The notes beneath the pieces are model-generated. The model had not been told where the DNA came from. It searched no databases and worked only from the letters and a program-made list of their open reading frames with translations. Shown here in pieces: positions 42,532 through 52,642 of a DNA stretch of 64,000 nucleotides. Made by a program: the position numbers and the translations under genes. Positions within the stretch are counted from its first letter, which is position 1; the number at the start of each line of letters is the position of its first letter. This DNA is from Mycobacterium aquaticum (GTDB lineage: Bacteria; Actinomycetota; Actinomycetes; Mycobacteriales; Mycobacteriaceae). The DNA is taken from contig NZ_MVHF01000013.1 in the NCBI RefSeq assembly GCF_002086485.1, forward strand, positions 1 to 64,000, read 5' to 3'.

Positions 42532-43395
42532 TCAGCCGAAGAGGGCGGCTCGCATGACGGCCTTGGGTGCGGTCAGCCCGGTGAACAGCTCCACCTGGGT
42601 GACGGCCTGGTTCAGCAGCATGTGCAGTCCGCTGATCACCTCGCCACCTGCGGCCTGTACCGCCGCGGCCAGCGGGGTCGGCCACGGGTCGTATATGGCG
42701 TCGAGCAGCCGCGGAACCCCGGCGAGCACCGGGGCGTATGGCGCGGCGGCGTCGGCCGGGATGGTGCTGACCGCGACGGCGCAGCCGGCGACCACGTCGG
42801 CCAGGTCGGCGCCGTCGAGATCACACCAGCTGCTCTCGACGCCGCGTCGCGCCGCCAGGTCGACCAGCGGTGCGGCCTTGTCGGCATTGCGGGCCACCAC
42901 CGTGATCCGTTTGGCCCCGAGCTCGGCCAGCCCGAGCACCGCGGCCGGGGCGGTGCCGCCGGAGCCGACGACGATCGCCGCGCCGGCGACCGTGCCGAGC
43001 GCACCCGTCACACCGTCGATGTCGGTGTTGTCGGCCCGCCAGCCGCCGGGAACTCGCACCAGTGTGTTCGCCGAACCGACGAGCTGGGCGCGTTCGGTGT
43101 GTTCGTCGGCGAATCGCAGGGCGGCGAACTTCCCGGGCATGGTGACCGACAGGCCGACCCATTCGGGTCCGAGCCCGGACACCAGTGCCGGGAGTTGCTC
43201 GGCCGTGCACTCGATGCGGTCGTAGGTCCAGGCGGGCAAACCCAGCGCCCGGTAGGCGGCCAGGTGCAGCTGCGGAGAGCGCGAGTGGGCGATCGGTGAA
43301 CCGAGGACCGCAGCTTTGCGCGCTGTGACGCGTACGGCGGCGGGCCGCTTATCGGGCACGGCGGCGGGCCGCCTATCGGGCACTGTCAAGGACAC
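42532..43395 (-). CDS. aroE: Shikimate dehydrogenase
   Basis: AroE (up to 287 aa) reduces 3-dehydroshikimate with NADPH. Substrate-binding motifs are AVLGSPIAHSRSPQLHLAAY, VTMPGKFAAL (catalytic Lys) and NTDIDG (Asp); the nucleotide site is VVGSGGTAPAAVLGLAELG. The start is uncertain: GTG 43395 overlaps mltG by 23 bp, and two further in-frame GTGs (43383, 43359) lie in a 24-bp tandem duplication encoding [16 protein letters not shown]. The enzyme core begins only after the repeat, near residue 22. Confidence 0.95.
   Translation of the reverse strand: MSLTVPDRRPAAVPDKRPAAVRVTARKAAVLGSPIAHSRSPQLHLAAYRALGLPAWTYDRIECTAEQLPALVSGLGPEWVGLSVTMPGKFAALRFADEHTERAQLVGSANTLVRVPGGWRADNTDIDGVTGALGTVAGAAIVVGSGGTAPAAVLGLAELGAKRITVVARNADKAAPLVDLAARRGVESSWCDLDGADLADVVAGCAVAVSTIPADAAAPYAPVLAGVPRLLDAIYDPWPTPLAAAVQAAGGEVISGLHMLLNQAVTQVELFTGLTAPKAVMRAALFG
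43336..43383. repeat. Two 24-bp tandem repeats at the mltG/aroE junction
   Basis: Two in-phase copies (43336-43359 and 43360-43383) differ at one base. On the minus strand each begins GTGCCCGATA. The upstream copy contains the mltG stop TAG; in the downstream copy the same place reads AAG. Each copy therefore brings a possible GTG start for aroE. Confidence 0.85.
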
Positions 43396-44620
43396 CGTTG
43401 TGCCGTGCGAGTTCGATGTTGGCCAGGTGCTGGTTGTAGTCCCGGGTGAACAGGGTGGTGCCTTGCATGTCGATGGTCACGAAGTACAGCCAGTCGCCCG
43501 GCGCGGGATGCTCGGCGGCGTCGAGAGCCTCGGCGCCCGGTGAGCAGATCGGGGTTTGCGGAAGCCCTTCGCGGACATAGGAGTTCCACGGCGTGGGCTT
43601 GGCCCGGTCCGCGTCGGTGGTCGCCACCTCTTGGCGGTCGAGCGAATAGTTGACCGTGGAGTCGAATTCCAGTTTGCGGTGCTCGGCGAGCCGGTTGTAG
43701 ATCACGCGGGCGACCTTGGAGAAATCCTGCGGCTTGGCTTCCCGCTGCACCAGCGATCCGACGGTGAGGATCTGGTAGGGCGACATGTTCATGGCCGCGG
43801 CGGTGTCCAGCAGCCCACCTTGGGTGTAGACGGTGGCGCTGGAGGTGATCAGTGTCGACAGGATCGACTGCGCGGGCGCCGCCGGGTCGATGTTCCAGGT
43901 GCCCGGCGCGATGAGACCTTCGATCCGGCGATGGTCGGCGCCCATCGCCCCCACGGGCCCGGCCGCCCACTGCGGAATCGCCAGCGCGGCCACGGGTGCC
44001 GACCCGGCGGCGGTGCGCAGGTCGTCGACGGACACGCAGCGCTGGACGCCGTCGAGGTTCACGCACGACGCCTTCGAGATCAGGCTGAAGATGCCATCTG
44101 TGACGGCGTTGGTCTTGACGTCGGCGATGTCGTCGAGCTGACGTCCTTCGGGGATGGTGAGCTTGCCCACCCGGTTGCTCGGATCGATCAGCCGCGCAAC
44201 GGCGTTGGCCGCGGGAATCTCGGTCCGCACCTTGTAGTAGCCCGGTTGGATCTCCGACATGGCGGAGTTGTGCTGGGCGGCGTCGACGAACGCCTTGACC
44301 GTCGCGACCACCTTGTGGTCGTGCAGCGTCTTTGCGATCGCGGTGGTGGAGTCGCCGTCGTGGACCTGGATGACCAGGTCGGACACGCCATCACCGGCGT
44401 AGTCGTTGCTGTTGCTCCCTGAGAAGCTGTGCCACAGCTTCGAGCCGAGGAACACCGCGGCGATCGCCACGACGATGAGCAGCGCCAGCGACGCGGCTCG
44501 GGCGATGCGGCGACGACGGTTGTTGCGGGCCTGACGCAGCCGCTCGGCGCGGCTCATCCCCCTGCGCGGTGGCCCCACCGCGACGGGCTGCGCCCGATCA
44601 GCACCCCACTTGTCAGACAT
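43373..44620 (-). CDS. mltG: Endolytic murein transglycosylase MltG (YceG)
   Basis: A 415-aa membrane-anchored lytic transglycosylase that cleaves nascent peptidoglycan and ends glycan chains. A basic cytoplasmic start ([10 protein letters not shown]) precedes one transmembrane helix ([15 protein letters not shown]) and a LysM-like region. The catalytic Glu is in [23 protein letters not shown], and the C-terminal [23 protein letters not shown] is typical. ATG 44620 overlaps the ruvX end by 8 bp; the farther in-frame start lies inside ruvX. It corresponds to Rv2553c. Confidence 0.95.
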   Translation of the reverse strand: MSDKWGADRAQPVAVGPPRRGMSRAERLRQARNNRRRRIARAASLALLIVVAIAAVFLGSKLWHSFSGSNSNDYAGDGVSDLVIQVHDGDSTTAIAKTLHDHKVVATVKAFVDAAQHNSAMSEIQPGYYKVRTEIPAANAVARLIDPSNRVGKLTIPEGRQLDDIADVKTNAVTDGIFSLISKASCVNLDGVQRCVSVDDLRTAAGSAPVAALAIPQWAAGPVGAMGADHRRIEGLIAPGTWNIDPAAPAQSILSTLITSSATVYTQGGLLDTAAAMNMSPYQILTVGSLVQREAKPQDFSKVARVIYNRLAEHRKLEFDSTVNYSLDRQEVATTDADRAKPTPWNSYVREGLPQTPICSPGAEALDAAEHPAPGDWLYFVTIDMQGTTLFTRDYNQHLANIELARHNGVLDSAR

Positions 44621-45143
44621 CCATGCCCTCTCCGCGGCCGTCGTCACGCGCGGCCAGGACCGCCCGCCGCTGATCCAGCCAGCTCTGCAGAATGCCCACT
44701 GCAGCCACCTGGTCGATCACCGCTTTCTGTCCCTTCGCGCGGACCCCCGCATCGCGCAGCGATCGTTGTGCGGAGACGGTGGTGAGGCGTTCGTCGGCCA
44801 ACCGCACCGGCGTCGGCGTGATGCGACGTGCCAGCTGGTCGGCGAGCTCGATGGCGTCGAGCGCCGACGTACCCGCCCGATCAGCGAGGGTGCGTGGCAG
44901 TCCGACGATCACCTCGACGGCCTCGTACTCGCTGACAATGCCTACCAGCCGGCGCAAATGCTTCCCGCCGGCCTTGTCACGCCGGTCCCGCAACACCGTC
45001 TCCACCGGCGTCGCCAGAATACCGTCCGGGTCGCTGCTGGCCACGCCGATGCGAACCGTGCCCACGTCGATGCCGATACGTCGGCCGCGGCCGGGGTCGT
45101 CGTCCCCCGGGCGGTCCGGCAGCCTTTCCCCGCTGCTCGGCAC
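44613..45143 (-). CDS. ruvX: Putative Holliday junction resolvase RuvX/YqgF
   Basis: A 176-aa RNase H-fold nuclease of the YqgF family, implicated in pre-16S rRNA processing and perhaps in recombination. Motifs: [17 protein letters not shown] (first Asp), [25 protein letters not shown] and [14 protein letters not shown] (last Asp). GTG 45143 starts four bases before the alaS stop region ends, with GGAGC upstream. It belongs to the alaS-ruvX-mltG-aroE run conserved in mycobacteria (Rv2555c-Rv2552c). Confidence 0.94.
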   Translation of the reverse strand: MPSSGERLPDRPGDDDPGRGRRIGIDVGTVRIGVASSDPDGILATPVETVLRDRRDKAGGKHLRRLVGIVSEYEAVEVIVGLPRTLADRAGTSALDAIELADQLARRITPTPVRLADERLTTVSAQRSLRDAGVRAKGQKAVIDQVAAVGILQSWLDQRRAVLAARDDGRGEGMDV

Positions 45144-45147
45144 CGGG

Positions 45148-47838
45148 CTAGCTCCGGCCGATCTCGGTACGCAATGCGGCCAACGCCGCGTCGATACCCG
45201 CCGCCCCCTTACCAGAACCCTGTGCCAGATCGGCCTTGCCACCGCCGCGACCGTTCACCGGCGCGGCAAATTGTTTCACCAGGTCGTTGGCCCGCAGCCC
45301 GAGATCCTGCGCTGCCGGGTTGACCGCCACCACGAACGGGACCGAGTCACCCTCGCCCTCGGCGATCAGCGCGACGACGCCCGGGTCACTGCCGAGCTTG
45401 CCCTTGATGTCGCCGACCAGGCTGCGCAGGTCGCCTCCAGACATGCCTGCGGCCATTCGCTGCGCCACCACCCGGACCTTGCCGATCAGCTCCGCGCCTG
45501 CCGCGGCGTTGGCGGCAGCGGCCCTGGCGTTGGCCAGGCGGACCTTGTCGAGTTCTTTCTCGGCGGCCTTGAGCCTCTCGACGAGCGTGGCCACGCGGGC
45601 GGGGACTTCTTCGGACGGCACCTTCAGCGACGACGCCAGCCCGGCCATCAGGGCACGTTCTTTGGCCAGGTGCCGGAACGATTCCAGGCCGACGTAGGCC
45701 TCGACCCGGCGCACGCCGGAGCCGACCGACGACTCGCCGAGAATCGTCACAGGGCCGATCTGTGCCGAGTTGTGTACGTGGGTGCCACCGCACAGTTCGA
45801 GCGAGAACGGCCCACCGATTTCGACCACCCGCACCTCGTCGGGATAGTTCTCGCCGAACAGTGCCATGGCACCCATGGCCTTGGCCTTGTCGAGTTCGGT
45901 GTTGAAGGTGTGCACCTCGAAGTCGGCTTCGACCGCTTCATTGGTGACTTCTTCGATCTGTGAGCGCTGGTCTTCGGAGAGCGCGCCCTGCCAGTTGAAG
46001 TCGAACCGCAGATAGCCCGGCCGGTTCAACGAGCCGGCCTGGACGGCGTTGGGGCCCAGCACCTGTCGCAGCGCCGCGTGCACCATGTGGGTGCCGGAGT
46101 GCCCCTGGGTGGCGCCGTGCCGCCACTTGGGATCGACCGCCGCGGCGACGGTGTCGCCCTCGACGAATTCGCCGGATTCGACGTTGACCCGATGCGCCCA
46201 GAGCGTCTTGGCGATCTTCTGGACATCGGTGACCGCGGCCCGGGCCGTCTCGGAGCTTCCGGTTCCGGAGATGACGCCCTCGTCGGCGATCTGCCCACCG
46301 GATTCGGCGTAGAACGGCGTGCGGTCGAGGATCAGCTCGACTCGATCGGCCTCGAGACCCTCGTGTCCGACCACGGGAACCCGCTTGCCGTCCACGAAGA
46401 TGCCGAGAATCCTTGCCTCGGAAGTCAATTCATCGAAGCCGGTGAACTCGGTGGGCCCGGCGTCAACCAGCTCGCGGTAGGCGGTGAGGTCGGTGTGGGC
46501 TTGCTTGCGGGCCGCCGCGTCGGCTTTGGCACGCGCCCGCTGCTCGGCCATCAGACTGCGGAACCCTGCCTCGTCGACCGTCAGACCCGCCTCCGCGGCC
46601 ATCTCCAGGGTGAGGTCGATGGGGAAACCGTAGGTGTCGTGCAGGGTGAACGCGTCGGCGCCGGACAGCGTGGACTTTCCGGCGGCGCGCGTCGACTTCG
46701 CGGCGTCGTCGAACAGTCGCGAGCCCGAGACCAGGGTGCGGTTGAACGCGGTCTCCTCGGCGACGGCGATGCGGTTGATGCGCTCGAAGTCGGTGACCAG
46801 TTCGGGGTAGGACGGCCCCATCTCGTCGCGCACGGTGGCCATCAGCCGGCCCATGATGGGTTCCTCGACACCGAGCAGCTTGGCGGCGCGGATGATGCGG
46901 CGCAGCAGCCGACGCAGCACGTAGCCACGGCCTTCGTTGCCGGGGCTGACCCCGTCGCCGATGATGATGGCCGCGGTGCGGCTGTGATCGGCGATGATGC
47001 GGTAGCGCACATCGTCCTCGTGGTTGCCGACGCCGTAGCCGCGGGGAGCGATCGAGGCGACCAGGTCGATCACCGGGCGCACCAGATCGGTCTCGTAGAC
47101 GTTGTCCACGCCCTGAAGCAGGCACGCGATGCGCTCGACGCCCATGCCCGTGTCGATGTTCTTGCGCGGCAGCGGGCCGAGGATCTCGAAGTCGTTCTTC
47201 GAGGTGCCCTCGCCACGCTCGTTCTGCATGAACACGAGGTTCCAGATCTCGATGTAGCGGTCCTCGTTGGCCTCGGGCCCGCCCTCGATGCCGTATTCGG
47301 GGCCGCGGTCGTAGTAGATCTCCGAACACGGACCGCACGGCCCGGGGATGCCCATCGACCAGTAGTTGTCGGCCATGCCGCGGCGCTGGATGCGCTCGAG
47401 CGGCAGCCCGGCCACCTCCTGCCACAGACCGATGGCCTCGTCGTCATCGAGATAGACGGTGGCCCAGAGCCTTTCCGGGTCGAATCCGTAGCCGCCCTCG
47501 GAGACCGGGTTGGTCAGCAGGGTCCAGGCCAGCTCGATGGCGCCCTTCTTGAAGTAGTCGCCGAACGAGAAGTTGCCGGCCATCTGGAAGAAGGTGTTGT
47601 GCCGGGTGGTGATGCCGACCTCGTCGATGTCGGGCGTCCGGATGCACTTCTGCACGCTGGTCGCGCGGTCCCAGGGCGGCGTGCGGGCACCGAGGAAGTA
47701 AGGCACGAACTGCACCATGCCCGCGTTGACGAACAGCAGGTTGGGGTCGTCGAGGATGACCGACGCGCTCGGCACCTCGGTATGGCCCGCTTTCACGAAA
47801 TGATCGAGGAAGCGCTTCCTGATCTCGTGTGTCTGCAC
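45148..47838 (-). CDS. alaS: Alanyl-tRNA synthetase
   Basis: AlaS (896 aa) charges tRNA-Ala. The class II catalytic core occupies the first 240 residues ([34 protein letters not shown]). The editing domain has the zinc-type motifs [12 protein letters not shown] and [14 protein letters not shown]. The C-Ala domain ends with the glycine-rich [16 protein letters not shown] 47838 is used. It heads the leftward alaS-ruvX-mltG-aroE operon. No T-box leader is visible upstream. Confidence 0.98.
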   Translation of the reverse strand: MQTHEIRKRFLDHFVKAGHTEVPSASVILDDPNLLFVNAGMVQFVPYFLGARTPPWDRATSVQKCIRTPDIDEVGITTRHNTFFQMAGNFSFGDYFKKGAIELAWTLLTNPVSEGGYGFDPERLWATVYLDDDEAIGLWQEVAGLPLERIQRRGMADNYWSMGIPGPCGPCSEIYYDRGPEYGIEGGPEANEDRYIEIWNLVFMQNERGEGTSKNDFEILGPLPRKNIDTGMGVERIACLLQGVDNVYETDLVRPVIDLVASIAPRGYGVGNHEDDVRYRIIADHSRTAAIIIGDGVSPGNEGRGYVLRRLLRRIIRAAKLLGVEEPIMGRLMATVRDEMGPSYPELVTDFERINRIAVAEETAFNRTLVSGSRLFDDAAKSTRAAGKSTLSGADAFTLHDTYGFPIDLTLEMAAEAGLTVDEAGFRSLMAEQRARAKADAAARKQAHTDLTAYRELVDAGPTEFTGFDELTSEARILGIFVDGKRVPVVGHEGLEADRVELILDRTPFYAESGGQIADEGVISGTGSSETARAAVTDVQKIAKTLWAHRVNVESGEFVEGDTVAAAVDPKWRHGATQGHSGTHMVHAALRQVLGPNAVQAGSLNRPGYLRFDFNWQGALSEDQRSQIEEVTNEAVEADFEVHTFNTELDKAKAMGAMALFGENYPDEVRVVEIGGPFSLELCGGTHVHNSAQIGPVTILGESSVGSGVRRVEAYVGLESFRHLAKERALMAGLASSLKVPSEEVPARVATLVERLKAAEKELDKVRLANARAAAANAAAGAELIGKVRVVAQRMAAGMSGGDLRSLVGDIKGKLGSDPGVVALIAEGEGDSVPFVVAVNPAAQDLGLRANDLVKQFAAPVNGRGGGKADLAQGSGKGAAGIDAALAALRTEIGRS

Positions 47839-47953
47839 GTCGCCTCTGCCCTCGTCTTAGTAGATGGTCGCTGTGGGTACCGGTCGGCGTTCACCGCGAA
47901 TAATTCGACCGCCTTACATTACCGGTCAGCGCGGTCGCCCTGAACAGCGCTGG

Positions 47954-48355
47954 TCAGGCGGCGAGAAAACTCAGGCGTACCGACCGCTGCGGGTTGTCCC
48001 GGTTGAGATCGACCAGCACGACGCTTTGCCAGGTGCCCAGAAGCGGCCGTCCGGCCTGGACGGGCACAGTGACCGATGGAGATACCAGCGCGGGCAGCAC
48101 ATGGTCGGCGCCGTGGCCGAAGGATCCGTGTGCGTGCCGGTAGCGGTCGTCGCGCGGCAGGAGCCGCTCCAGCGTGTCGACCAGGTCGTCGTCGGAGCCG
48201 GCACCGGTCTCGATGATCGCGACCCCGGCGGTGGCGTGCGGCACGAAGACGTTGCACAGCCCGTCTCCGCGCCCGTCGCAGAAGCTCGCTACCGCGTCGG
48301 TGAGGTCGACGATGCGGCGCCGGGTGGTGTCGACGTCGATCACATCGGTGTCCAT
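47954..48355 (-). CDS. YjbQ/UPF0047 family protein (Rv2556c-like)
   Basis: A 133-aa protein of the YjbQ family; some members act as a secondary thiamine-phosphate synthase, but the physiological role is unsettled. Conserved segments: [27 protein letters not shown] and [12 protein letters not shown], which carry the His residues of the active site. ATG 48355 is used because the upstream frame overlaps the divergent gene's leader. It lies 115 bp upstream of alaS. Confidence 0.92.
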   Translation of the reverse strand: MDTDVIDVDTTRRRIVDLTDAVASFCDGRGDGLCNVFVPHATAGVAIIETGAGSDDDLVDTLERLLPRDDRYRHAHGSFGHGADHVLPALVSPSVTVPVQAGRPLLGTWQSVVLVDLNRDNPQRSVRLSFLAA

Positions 48356-48420
48356 TCGTCCCAGCCTACGAGTCGCCCTGCGGGCCATTGCAAGTCGTGA
48401 TCGCGCGGAGGAAGGTGGTG

Positions 48421-49092
48421 ATGGAACCGGTGGCGCCACCGGGGCGCTGCCCCGACAAGAGGGGGTGGATCGTGTTCGCACGCTCTACCACGATCACGGC
48501 GCACAGCGAGGCCATCGACGCGGGCATCGCGCACGTTCGCGACGAGGTCATGCCCGCCGTCGATGCGATCGACGGGTGTGTCGGCCTGTCGCTGATGGTG
48601 GACCGGGAATCCGGCCGCTGCATCGCCACAACGGCGTGGCGTTCCCGCGACGCAATGCAGGCCAGCGCACCGATCCTGGCACCGATCCGGCATCGCGCGG
48701 TCGAGGCTTTCGCGGGCAGCGCGACGATCGACGAATGGGAGATCGCGGTGGTGCACCGCGAGCAGTACGCCGCGCCGGGTGCCTGTGTGCGGGCCACCTG
48801 GTTGCAGGTGCGTCCGGAACTCTTCGACCGGGCCATCGACTATTACCGATCCGCGGTGCTCCCGGCCCTCGACGAGCTGGCCGGGTTCTGCAGCGCCAGC
48901 CTGATGCTCGACCGCATCACCGGGCGGGCGGTGTCGTCGGCGACATTCCGCGACCAAGAGGCGATGGATGAAAACCGCGACCAGGCGCGATCGCTGCGCA
49001 CGACCCGGCTGCGGGATCTCGGAGCGGATCAGCTCGACGTCGGCGAGTTCGAGTTGGTATTGGCCCATCTGCGGGTTCCAGAACTGGCCTGA
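48421..49092 (+). CDS. Rv2557/Rv2558-like protein with duplicated ABM-type domain
   Basis: A 223-aa protein made of two similar halves of about 95 residues, each a dimeric alpha/beta-barrel (antibiotic-monooxygenase-like) fold: [30 protein letters not shown] for the first, [21 protein letters not shown] for the second. Length and neighbours match M. tuberculosis Rv2557/Rv2558, a tandem gene pair reported as induced under starvation and in granulomas; only one copy exists here. ATG 48421 has GAGGAAGG upstream. Confidence 0.85.
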   Translation: MEPVAPPGRCPDKRGWIVFARSTTITAHSEAIDAGIAHVRDEVMPAVDAIDGCVGLSLMVDRESGRCIATTAWRSRDAMQASAPILAPIRHRAVEAFAGSATIDEWEIAVVHREQYAAPGACVRATWLQVRPELFDRAIDYYRSAVLPALDELAGFCSASLMLDRITGRAVSSATFRDQEAMDENRDQARSLRTTRLRDLGADQLDVGEFELVLAHLRVPELA

Positions 49093-49174
49093 CGCGTCAG
49101 CTGAATTGACGCAGCCGTTTGCGTGGTGATCAGCCGGGGTATCTCCCCTCCAGTCTGCAAGCCTTGGAGGAGAA

Positions 49175-49480
49175 ATGACCATTACCGGCATCGTCAGCGC
49201 AATCCTGATCGGCATCGTCGTGGGCATCATCGGCCGACTGCTGGTGCCCGGCCGGCAGCCCATCGGATTCTTGGTGACCGTCCTGGTCGGCATCGTCTCG
49301 GCGTTCATCGGCACCGCCATCGCGCGGGCGCTCGGGATTCCGACCGAGACCAACGGTGTCGACTGGCTCGAACTGCTCGTTCAGGTGATCGTCGCGGCTC
49401 TCGGCGTGGCCCTCGTGGCGTCGTTGATGGGCCGCCGACGTGGCTTGTTCGGTGGCCGACGGTCAGGGTTGATGCGCTAG
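49175..49480 (+). CDS. GlsB/YeaQ/YmgE-type small membrane protein
   Basis: A 101-aa protein with three hydrophobic helices (IVSAILIGIVVGIIGRLLV, ILVTVLVGIVSAFIGTAIA region and VIVAALGVALVASLMG) and a basic tail ending RRSGLMR. This is the transglycosylase-associated (YeaQ/YmgE) family, often stress-induced in other bacteria; function unknown. AGGAGAA precedes ATG 49175. Confidence 0.88.
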   Translation: MTITGIVSAILIGIVVGIIGRLLVPGRQPIGFLVTVLVGIVSAFIGTAIARALGIPTETNGVDWLELLVQVIVAALGVALVASLMGRRRGLFGGRRSGLMR

Positions 49481-49488
49481 CCCGCCGG

Positions 49489-49962
49489 CTACGGCCTCAC
49501 CAACAGCGCGTCCAGCCGTTCGTAGCCCTCGATCATGCCCGATTCCATGCCCGAGGACAGCAACGCGTCCCGGGCTTGGGTATTCGGGCAGATCGACCGG
49601 CCGCGCAACCTGCTGCGACCGGCGCCAAGGTCGTCGAACCACATGAATTCGATGTTCACCATGTCCGGTGCGCCCTCGAATTCGAAGGTCTGGATGATCA
49701 ATTCGCCCGAGCGCACGGTGTGAAACACGCCGTTGAACCGGTACTGCTCGCCGTCCCGGGAGTGCACGTAGCGGTAACCGCCTCCGGTCCGGAAGTCCCA
49801 GTGTTCGATCGCCATCGCGATGTCGTGCGGGCCCAGCCACTGGGTGACCAGATCCGGCTCGGCGTGGGCACGGAACAGCGCCGCGACGGGCGCCTCGAAT
49901 TCCCTGGTGAACTCCATCGCAAGGGTGTCGACAGGGACGGTGAGATCGAGTGTCTTGGTCAT
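49489..49962 (-). CDS. SRPBCC/AHSA1-family protein
   Basis: A 157-aa single-domain START-like protein with the AHSA1 pattern: FTREFEAPVAALFRAHAEPDLVTQWLGP, RTGGGYRYVH and GELIIQTFEFEGAPDMVNIEF. Such proteins bind hydrophobic ligands in a central cavity; no ligand is known here. ATG 49962 overlaps the stop of the ArsR gene (ATGA), a pairing very common in actinobacteria, so the ArsR protein probably controls both. Confidence 0.9.
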   Translation of the reverse strand: MTKTLDLTVPVDTLAMEFTREFEAPVAALFRAHAEPDLVTQWLGPHDIAMAIEHWDFRTGGGYRYVHSRDGEQYRFNGVFHTVRSGELIIQTFEFEGAPDMVNIEFMWFDDLGAGRSRLRGRSICPNTQARDALLSSGMESGMIEGYERLDALLVRP

Positions 49963-50309
49963 TTCTTGTCCTCCTGTTCGATACCGGCCAGCAGGGCGTC
50001 CAGCCGGCGGTAGCTGCGTTCGGCATTCAGTCGGTAGCCGTCGATCCACGCGGTCAGCCGTTCCAGGGCGGCCGCGTCGAGGTGTACGGGCCTGCGCTGC
50101 GCGTCTCGGGTCCTGGTCACCAGGCCTGCCTGTTCGAGAACCTGAATGTGTTTGGACACAGCCTGTTTCGTGATGTCGAACGGCTCGGCCAATTCGTTGA
50201 CGGTCGCCGGGCCGCGGGACAACCGCGCCACGATCGCCCGCCGCACCGGGTCGGCCAATGCCAGAAAGGCACGATCCAATCTGGCGTCACCGTCGTCGTC
50301 ACTCGCCAA
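49959..50309 (-). CDS. ArsR-family winged-helix repressor
   Basis: A 116-aa repressor with the ArsR fold: RAFLALADPVRRAIVARLSRG, VNELAEPFDITKQAVSKHIQVLEQAGLV and RRPVHLDAAALERLTAWID. No cysteine or histidine metal site is visible, so the signal is probably not a metal. The start is taken as TTG 50309 because homology begins within a few codons of it. Two overlapping ATCAA-N8-TTGAT operators lie directly upstream. Confidence 0.88.
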   Translation of the reverse strand: MASDDDGDARLDRAFLALADPVRRAIVARLSRGPATVNELAEPFDITKQAVSKHIQVLEQAGLVTRTRDAQRRPVHLDAAALERLTAWIDGYRLNAERSYRRLDALLAGIEQEDKK

Positions 50310-50311
50310 TA

Positions 50312-50345
50312 ATCAATCTTTCTGTTGATCAATCATTTGGTTGAT
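50312..50345 (-). promoter_or_regulatory. Tandem operator for the ArsR repressor
   Basis: Two inverted repeats of the same form, ATCAA-N8-TTGAT, lie at 50312-50329 and 50328-50345, sharing two bases. They sit immediately upstream of the repressor start in an AT-rich patch that must include its promoter. Binding here would repress the arsR-SRPBCC pair. Confidence 0.65.
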
Positions 50346-50385
50346 TACCAAGGTAGAAGGTCTCGCCGATGGTGTCAAGAAGATT

Positions 50386-51720
50386 TCAGCGCTTGCGACG
50401 GACGATGGCGCGCAATTTGTCGAGCCGGGTGGTGATCTCGCGTTCGACGCCCCGACCGGTCGGCTGGTAGTAGTCCGCCAGGACCAGATCGTCGGGCGGA
50501 TACTGTTGCGGCACAACGCCGTCGGGATGGTCATGGGGATACCGATAGCCGACGGCGTGGCCGAGCTTGGCAGCGCCGGAGTAGTGGCCGTCGCGCAGAT
50601 GCGGTGGCACCGGCCCGGCCTTACCCGCACGGATGTCGCCCATCGCCGCGGCCAGCGCGGTCGTCACCGCGTTGGACTTGGGCGCGGTCGCGAGATGGAC
50701 GGTCGCGTGGGCGAGCGTCAACTGTGCTTCGGGCATGCCGATCAACTGCACGGTCTGGGCGGCGGCCACCGCGATCTGCAACGCACTCGGATCGGCCATC
50801 CCGATGTCCTCGCTGGCCAGGATCATCAACCGGCGCGCGATGAATCGCGGATCCTCCCCCGCCACCAGCATCCGAGCCAGGTAGTGCAGCGCCGCGTCGA
50901 CGTCGGATCCGCGCATCGATTTGATGAACGCACTGACGACGTCGTAGTGCTGATCGCCGTCGCGGTCGTAGCGCACGGCGGCCTTGTCCAGCGACTGCTC
51001 GATGATCTCGACGGTGACCCGCTCCCCCGGCTCCGACGCCACCTCCAGCGCCGTCAAGGCACGCCGGGCATCACCGGCCGAGAGCTGCACCAGCAGGTCG
51101 ACGGCCTCGTCGGTGACCTCGACCGCGCCGCCGAGGCCCCGCGGATCGGTGATCGCGCGGCGCAGCACGCTCTCGATGTCCTGCGGGGTCAACGGTTGCA
51201 GCTGCAGGATCAGCGAACGCGAGAGCAGCGGAGCGACCACGGAGAACGACGGGTTCTCGGTCGTAGCGGCGACCAGCAGCACCACCCGGTTCTCGACCGC
51301 CGCCAGCAGCGCATCCTGCTGGGTCTTGGAGAAGCGGTGCACCTCGTCGATGAACAGCACGGTCTGGCCGCCGTGCACGGCCGAGCGCCGCGCGGTGTCG
51401 ATCACCGCGCGGACCTCTTTGACGCCGGCCGACAGCGCCGAGAGCGCCTCGAACCGGCGTCCGGTGGCCTGTGAGATCAGCGAGGCCAGCGTGGTCTTAC
51501 CGGTACCGGGCGGGCCGTAGAGGATCACCGACGCCGCGCCGGAACCCTCCACCAGCCGACGCAGCGGTGAACCGGCCCGCAGCAGATGCTGCTGCCCGAC
51601 GACCTCGTCGAGGCTGGCCGGACGCATCCGCACCGCGAGCGGGCCCGTGCCGGGCGGGGCCAGGGCGCCGGGATCGCCGGGCCCCGGGTCGCCGGGCACA
51701 TCGAACAAACTGTCGGACAC
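50386..51720 (-). CDS. rarA: Replication-associated recombination ATPase RarA (MgsA)
   Basis: A 444-aa AAA+ ATPase of the RarA/WRNIP1 family, acting at stalled replication forks. Walker [10 protein letters not shown] (residues 69-77), Walker [11 protein letters not shown], sensor [11 protein letters not shown], and the C-terminal tetramerisation domain ([37 protein letters not shown]) are all present. GTG 51720 is the start. It corresponds to Rv2559c. Confidence 0.96.
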   Translation of the reverse strand: MSDSLFDVPGDPGPGDPGALAPPGTGPLAVRMRPASLDEVVGQQHLLRAGSPLRRLVEGSGAASVILYGPPGTGKTTLASLISQATGRRFEALSALSAGVKEVRAVIDTARRSAVHGGQTVLFIDEVHRFSKTQQDALLAAVENRVVLLVAATTENPSFSVVAPLLSRSLILQLQPLTPQDIESVLRRAITDPRGLGGAVEVTDEAVDLLVQLSAGDARRALTALEVASEPGERVTVEIIEQSLDKAAVRYDRDGDQHYDVVSAFIKSMRGSDVDAALHYLARMLVAGEDPRFIARRLMILASEDIGMADPSALQIAVAAAQTVQLIGMPEAQLTLAHATVHLATAPKSNAVTTALAAAMGDIRAGKAGPVPPHLRDGHYSGAAKLGHAVGYRYPHDHPDGVVPQQYPPDDLVLADYYQPTGRGVEREITTRLDKLRAIVRRKR

Positions 51721-51729
51721 GTGTTCTGC

Positions 51730-52584
51730 TTACCACGCCGCGTCGTCGAGCGACTCCGGCGCGGTCACGAAATCGATCAGCTCCTCCACCCGGCCGATCA
51801 GCGCGGGTTCCAGGTCGTTCCAGTCGCGCACCTGACCCCGGATCCGCTGCCAGGCCCGCGCGGTGTCCGCCTGCGTGGCATACGGCCAGCGCAGCGCCTG
51901 GCAGATGCCTTTCTTCCAGTCCGTGCCGCGGGGAATCTCGGGCCACGCGGTCAAGCCGAGCCGGGCCGGTTTGACGGCCTGCCAGATGTCGATGAACGGG
52001 TGGCCGACCACCAAGGTGTGCTCGCCGCCGGGGCCGCGCCGCACCGCTTCGGCGATGCGAGCCTCCTTGGAGCCGGTCACCAGGTGGTCGACCAGCACAC
52101 CGAGCCTGCGGCCGGGGCCTGGCGCGAACTCCTCGACGATGCCTGCCAGATCGTCGACGCCGCCGAGGTATTCGACCACCACGCCCTCGATGCGCAGGTC
52201 GGCGCCCCACACCTGCTCGACGAGTTCCGCGTCGTGGCGACCTTCGACATAGATGCGGCTGGCCAGCGCCACACGTGCCTTGGCGCCTGCCACCGCCACC
52301 GAACCCGATGCCGTCCTGGCCGGCGCGGCGGTCCGCTTCGGCACCGTCAGAATCACCGGCTTGCCGTCGATCAGGAACCCGGGCCCCATCGGAAATGCCC
52401 GTACCTTGCCTCTGCGGTCCTCGAGTTCGACGCGCCCACCCTCGATGCGCACCACGGCACCCACATAACCGCTCTGCGCGTCCTCAACCACCAGACCCTT
52501 TTCCGCGGGCTGCTCGGTGGACCGGGTCAGCTTGGGCGTGTGCGGGTTTCGGGACAGGATGTCGGAACCGTAGCGATCAGTCAC
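51730..52584 (-). CDS. DUF3097 family protein
   Basis: A 284-aa actinobacterial protein of unknown function. Recognisable parts: an N-terminal beta-rich region (YVGAVVRIEGGRVELEDR), a Toprim-like middle (ASRIYVEGRHDAELVEQVWG, RLGVLVDHLVTGSKEARIAEAV) and a C-terminal helical part (TDWKKGICQALRWPYATQAD). The Toprim resemblance rests on the Glu of VEGRHD and the Asp of VLVDHL. GTG 52584 is chosen because TAGGAT ends eight bases before it. It lies 9 bp upstream of rarA, so the two may be co-transcribed. Confidence 0.85.
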   Translation of the reverse strand: MTDRYGSDILSRNPHTPKLTRSTEQPAEKGLVVEDAQSGYVGAVVRIEGGRVELEDRRGKVRAFPMGPGFLIDGKPVILTVPKRTAAPARTASGSVAVAGAKARVALASRIYVEGRHDAELVEQVWGADLRIEGVVVEYLGGVDDLAGIVEEFAPGPGRRLGVLVDHLVTGSKEARIAEAVRRGPGGEHTLVVGHPFIDIWQAVKPARLGLTAWPEIPRGTDWKKGICQALRWPYATQADTARAWQRIRGQVRDWNDLEPALIGRVEELIDFVTAPESLDDAAW

Positions 52585-52591
52585 GCGGGCG

Positions 52592-52597
52592 ATCCTA
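52592..52597 (-). promoter_or_regulatory. -10 element for the DUF3097 gene (near-leaderless)
   Basis: TAGGAT on the minus strand ends at 52592, which predicts transcription start at 52585 or 52584, the latter being the first base of the GTG. There is no Shine-Dalgarno. Confidence 0.5.
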
Positions 52598-52629
52598 AAA
52601 ACGTCCACGGCAGGAACGTCGTTGCGACA

Positions 52630-52635
52630 TACCAT
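52630..52635 (+). promoter_or_regulatory. -10 element for the ASCH-like gene (near-leaderless)
   Basis: TACCAT (52630-52635) predicts a start of transcription at about 52642, next to GTG 52643. Together with the -10 of the divergent gene it packs two promoters into 58 bp. Confidence 0.45.
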
Positions 52636-52642
52636 CGTGACC

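Noticed and set aside
46078..47943. 621-codon open frame opposite alaS
   Set aside because: Antisense shadow of a universally conserved gene.
47839..47953. T-box leader for alaS
   Set aside because: Too short and without the conserved T-box sequence or a specifier loop.
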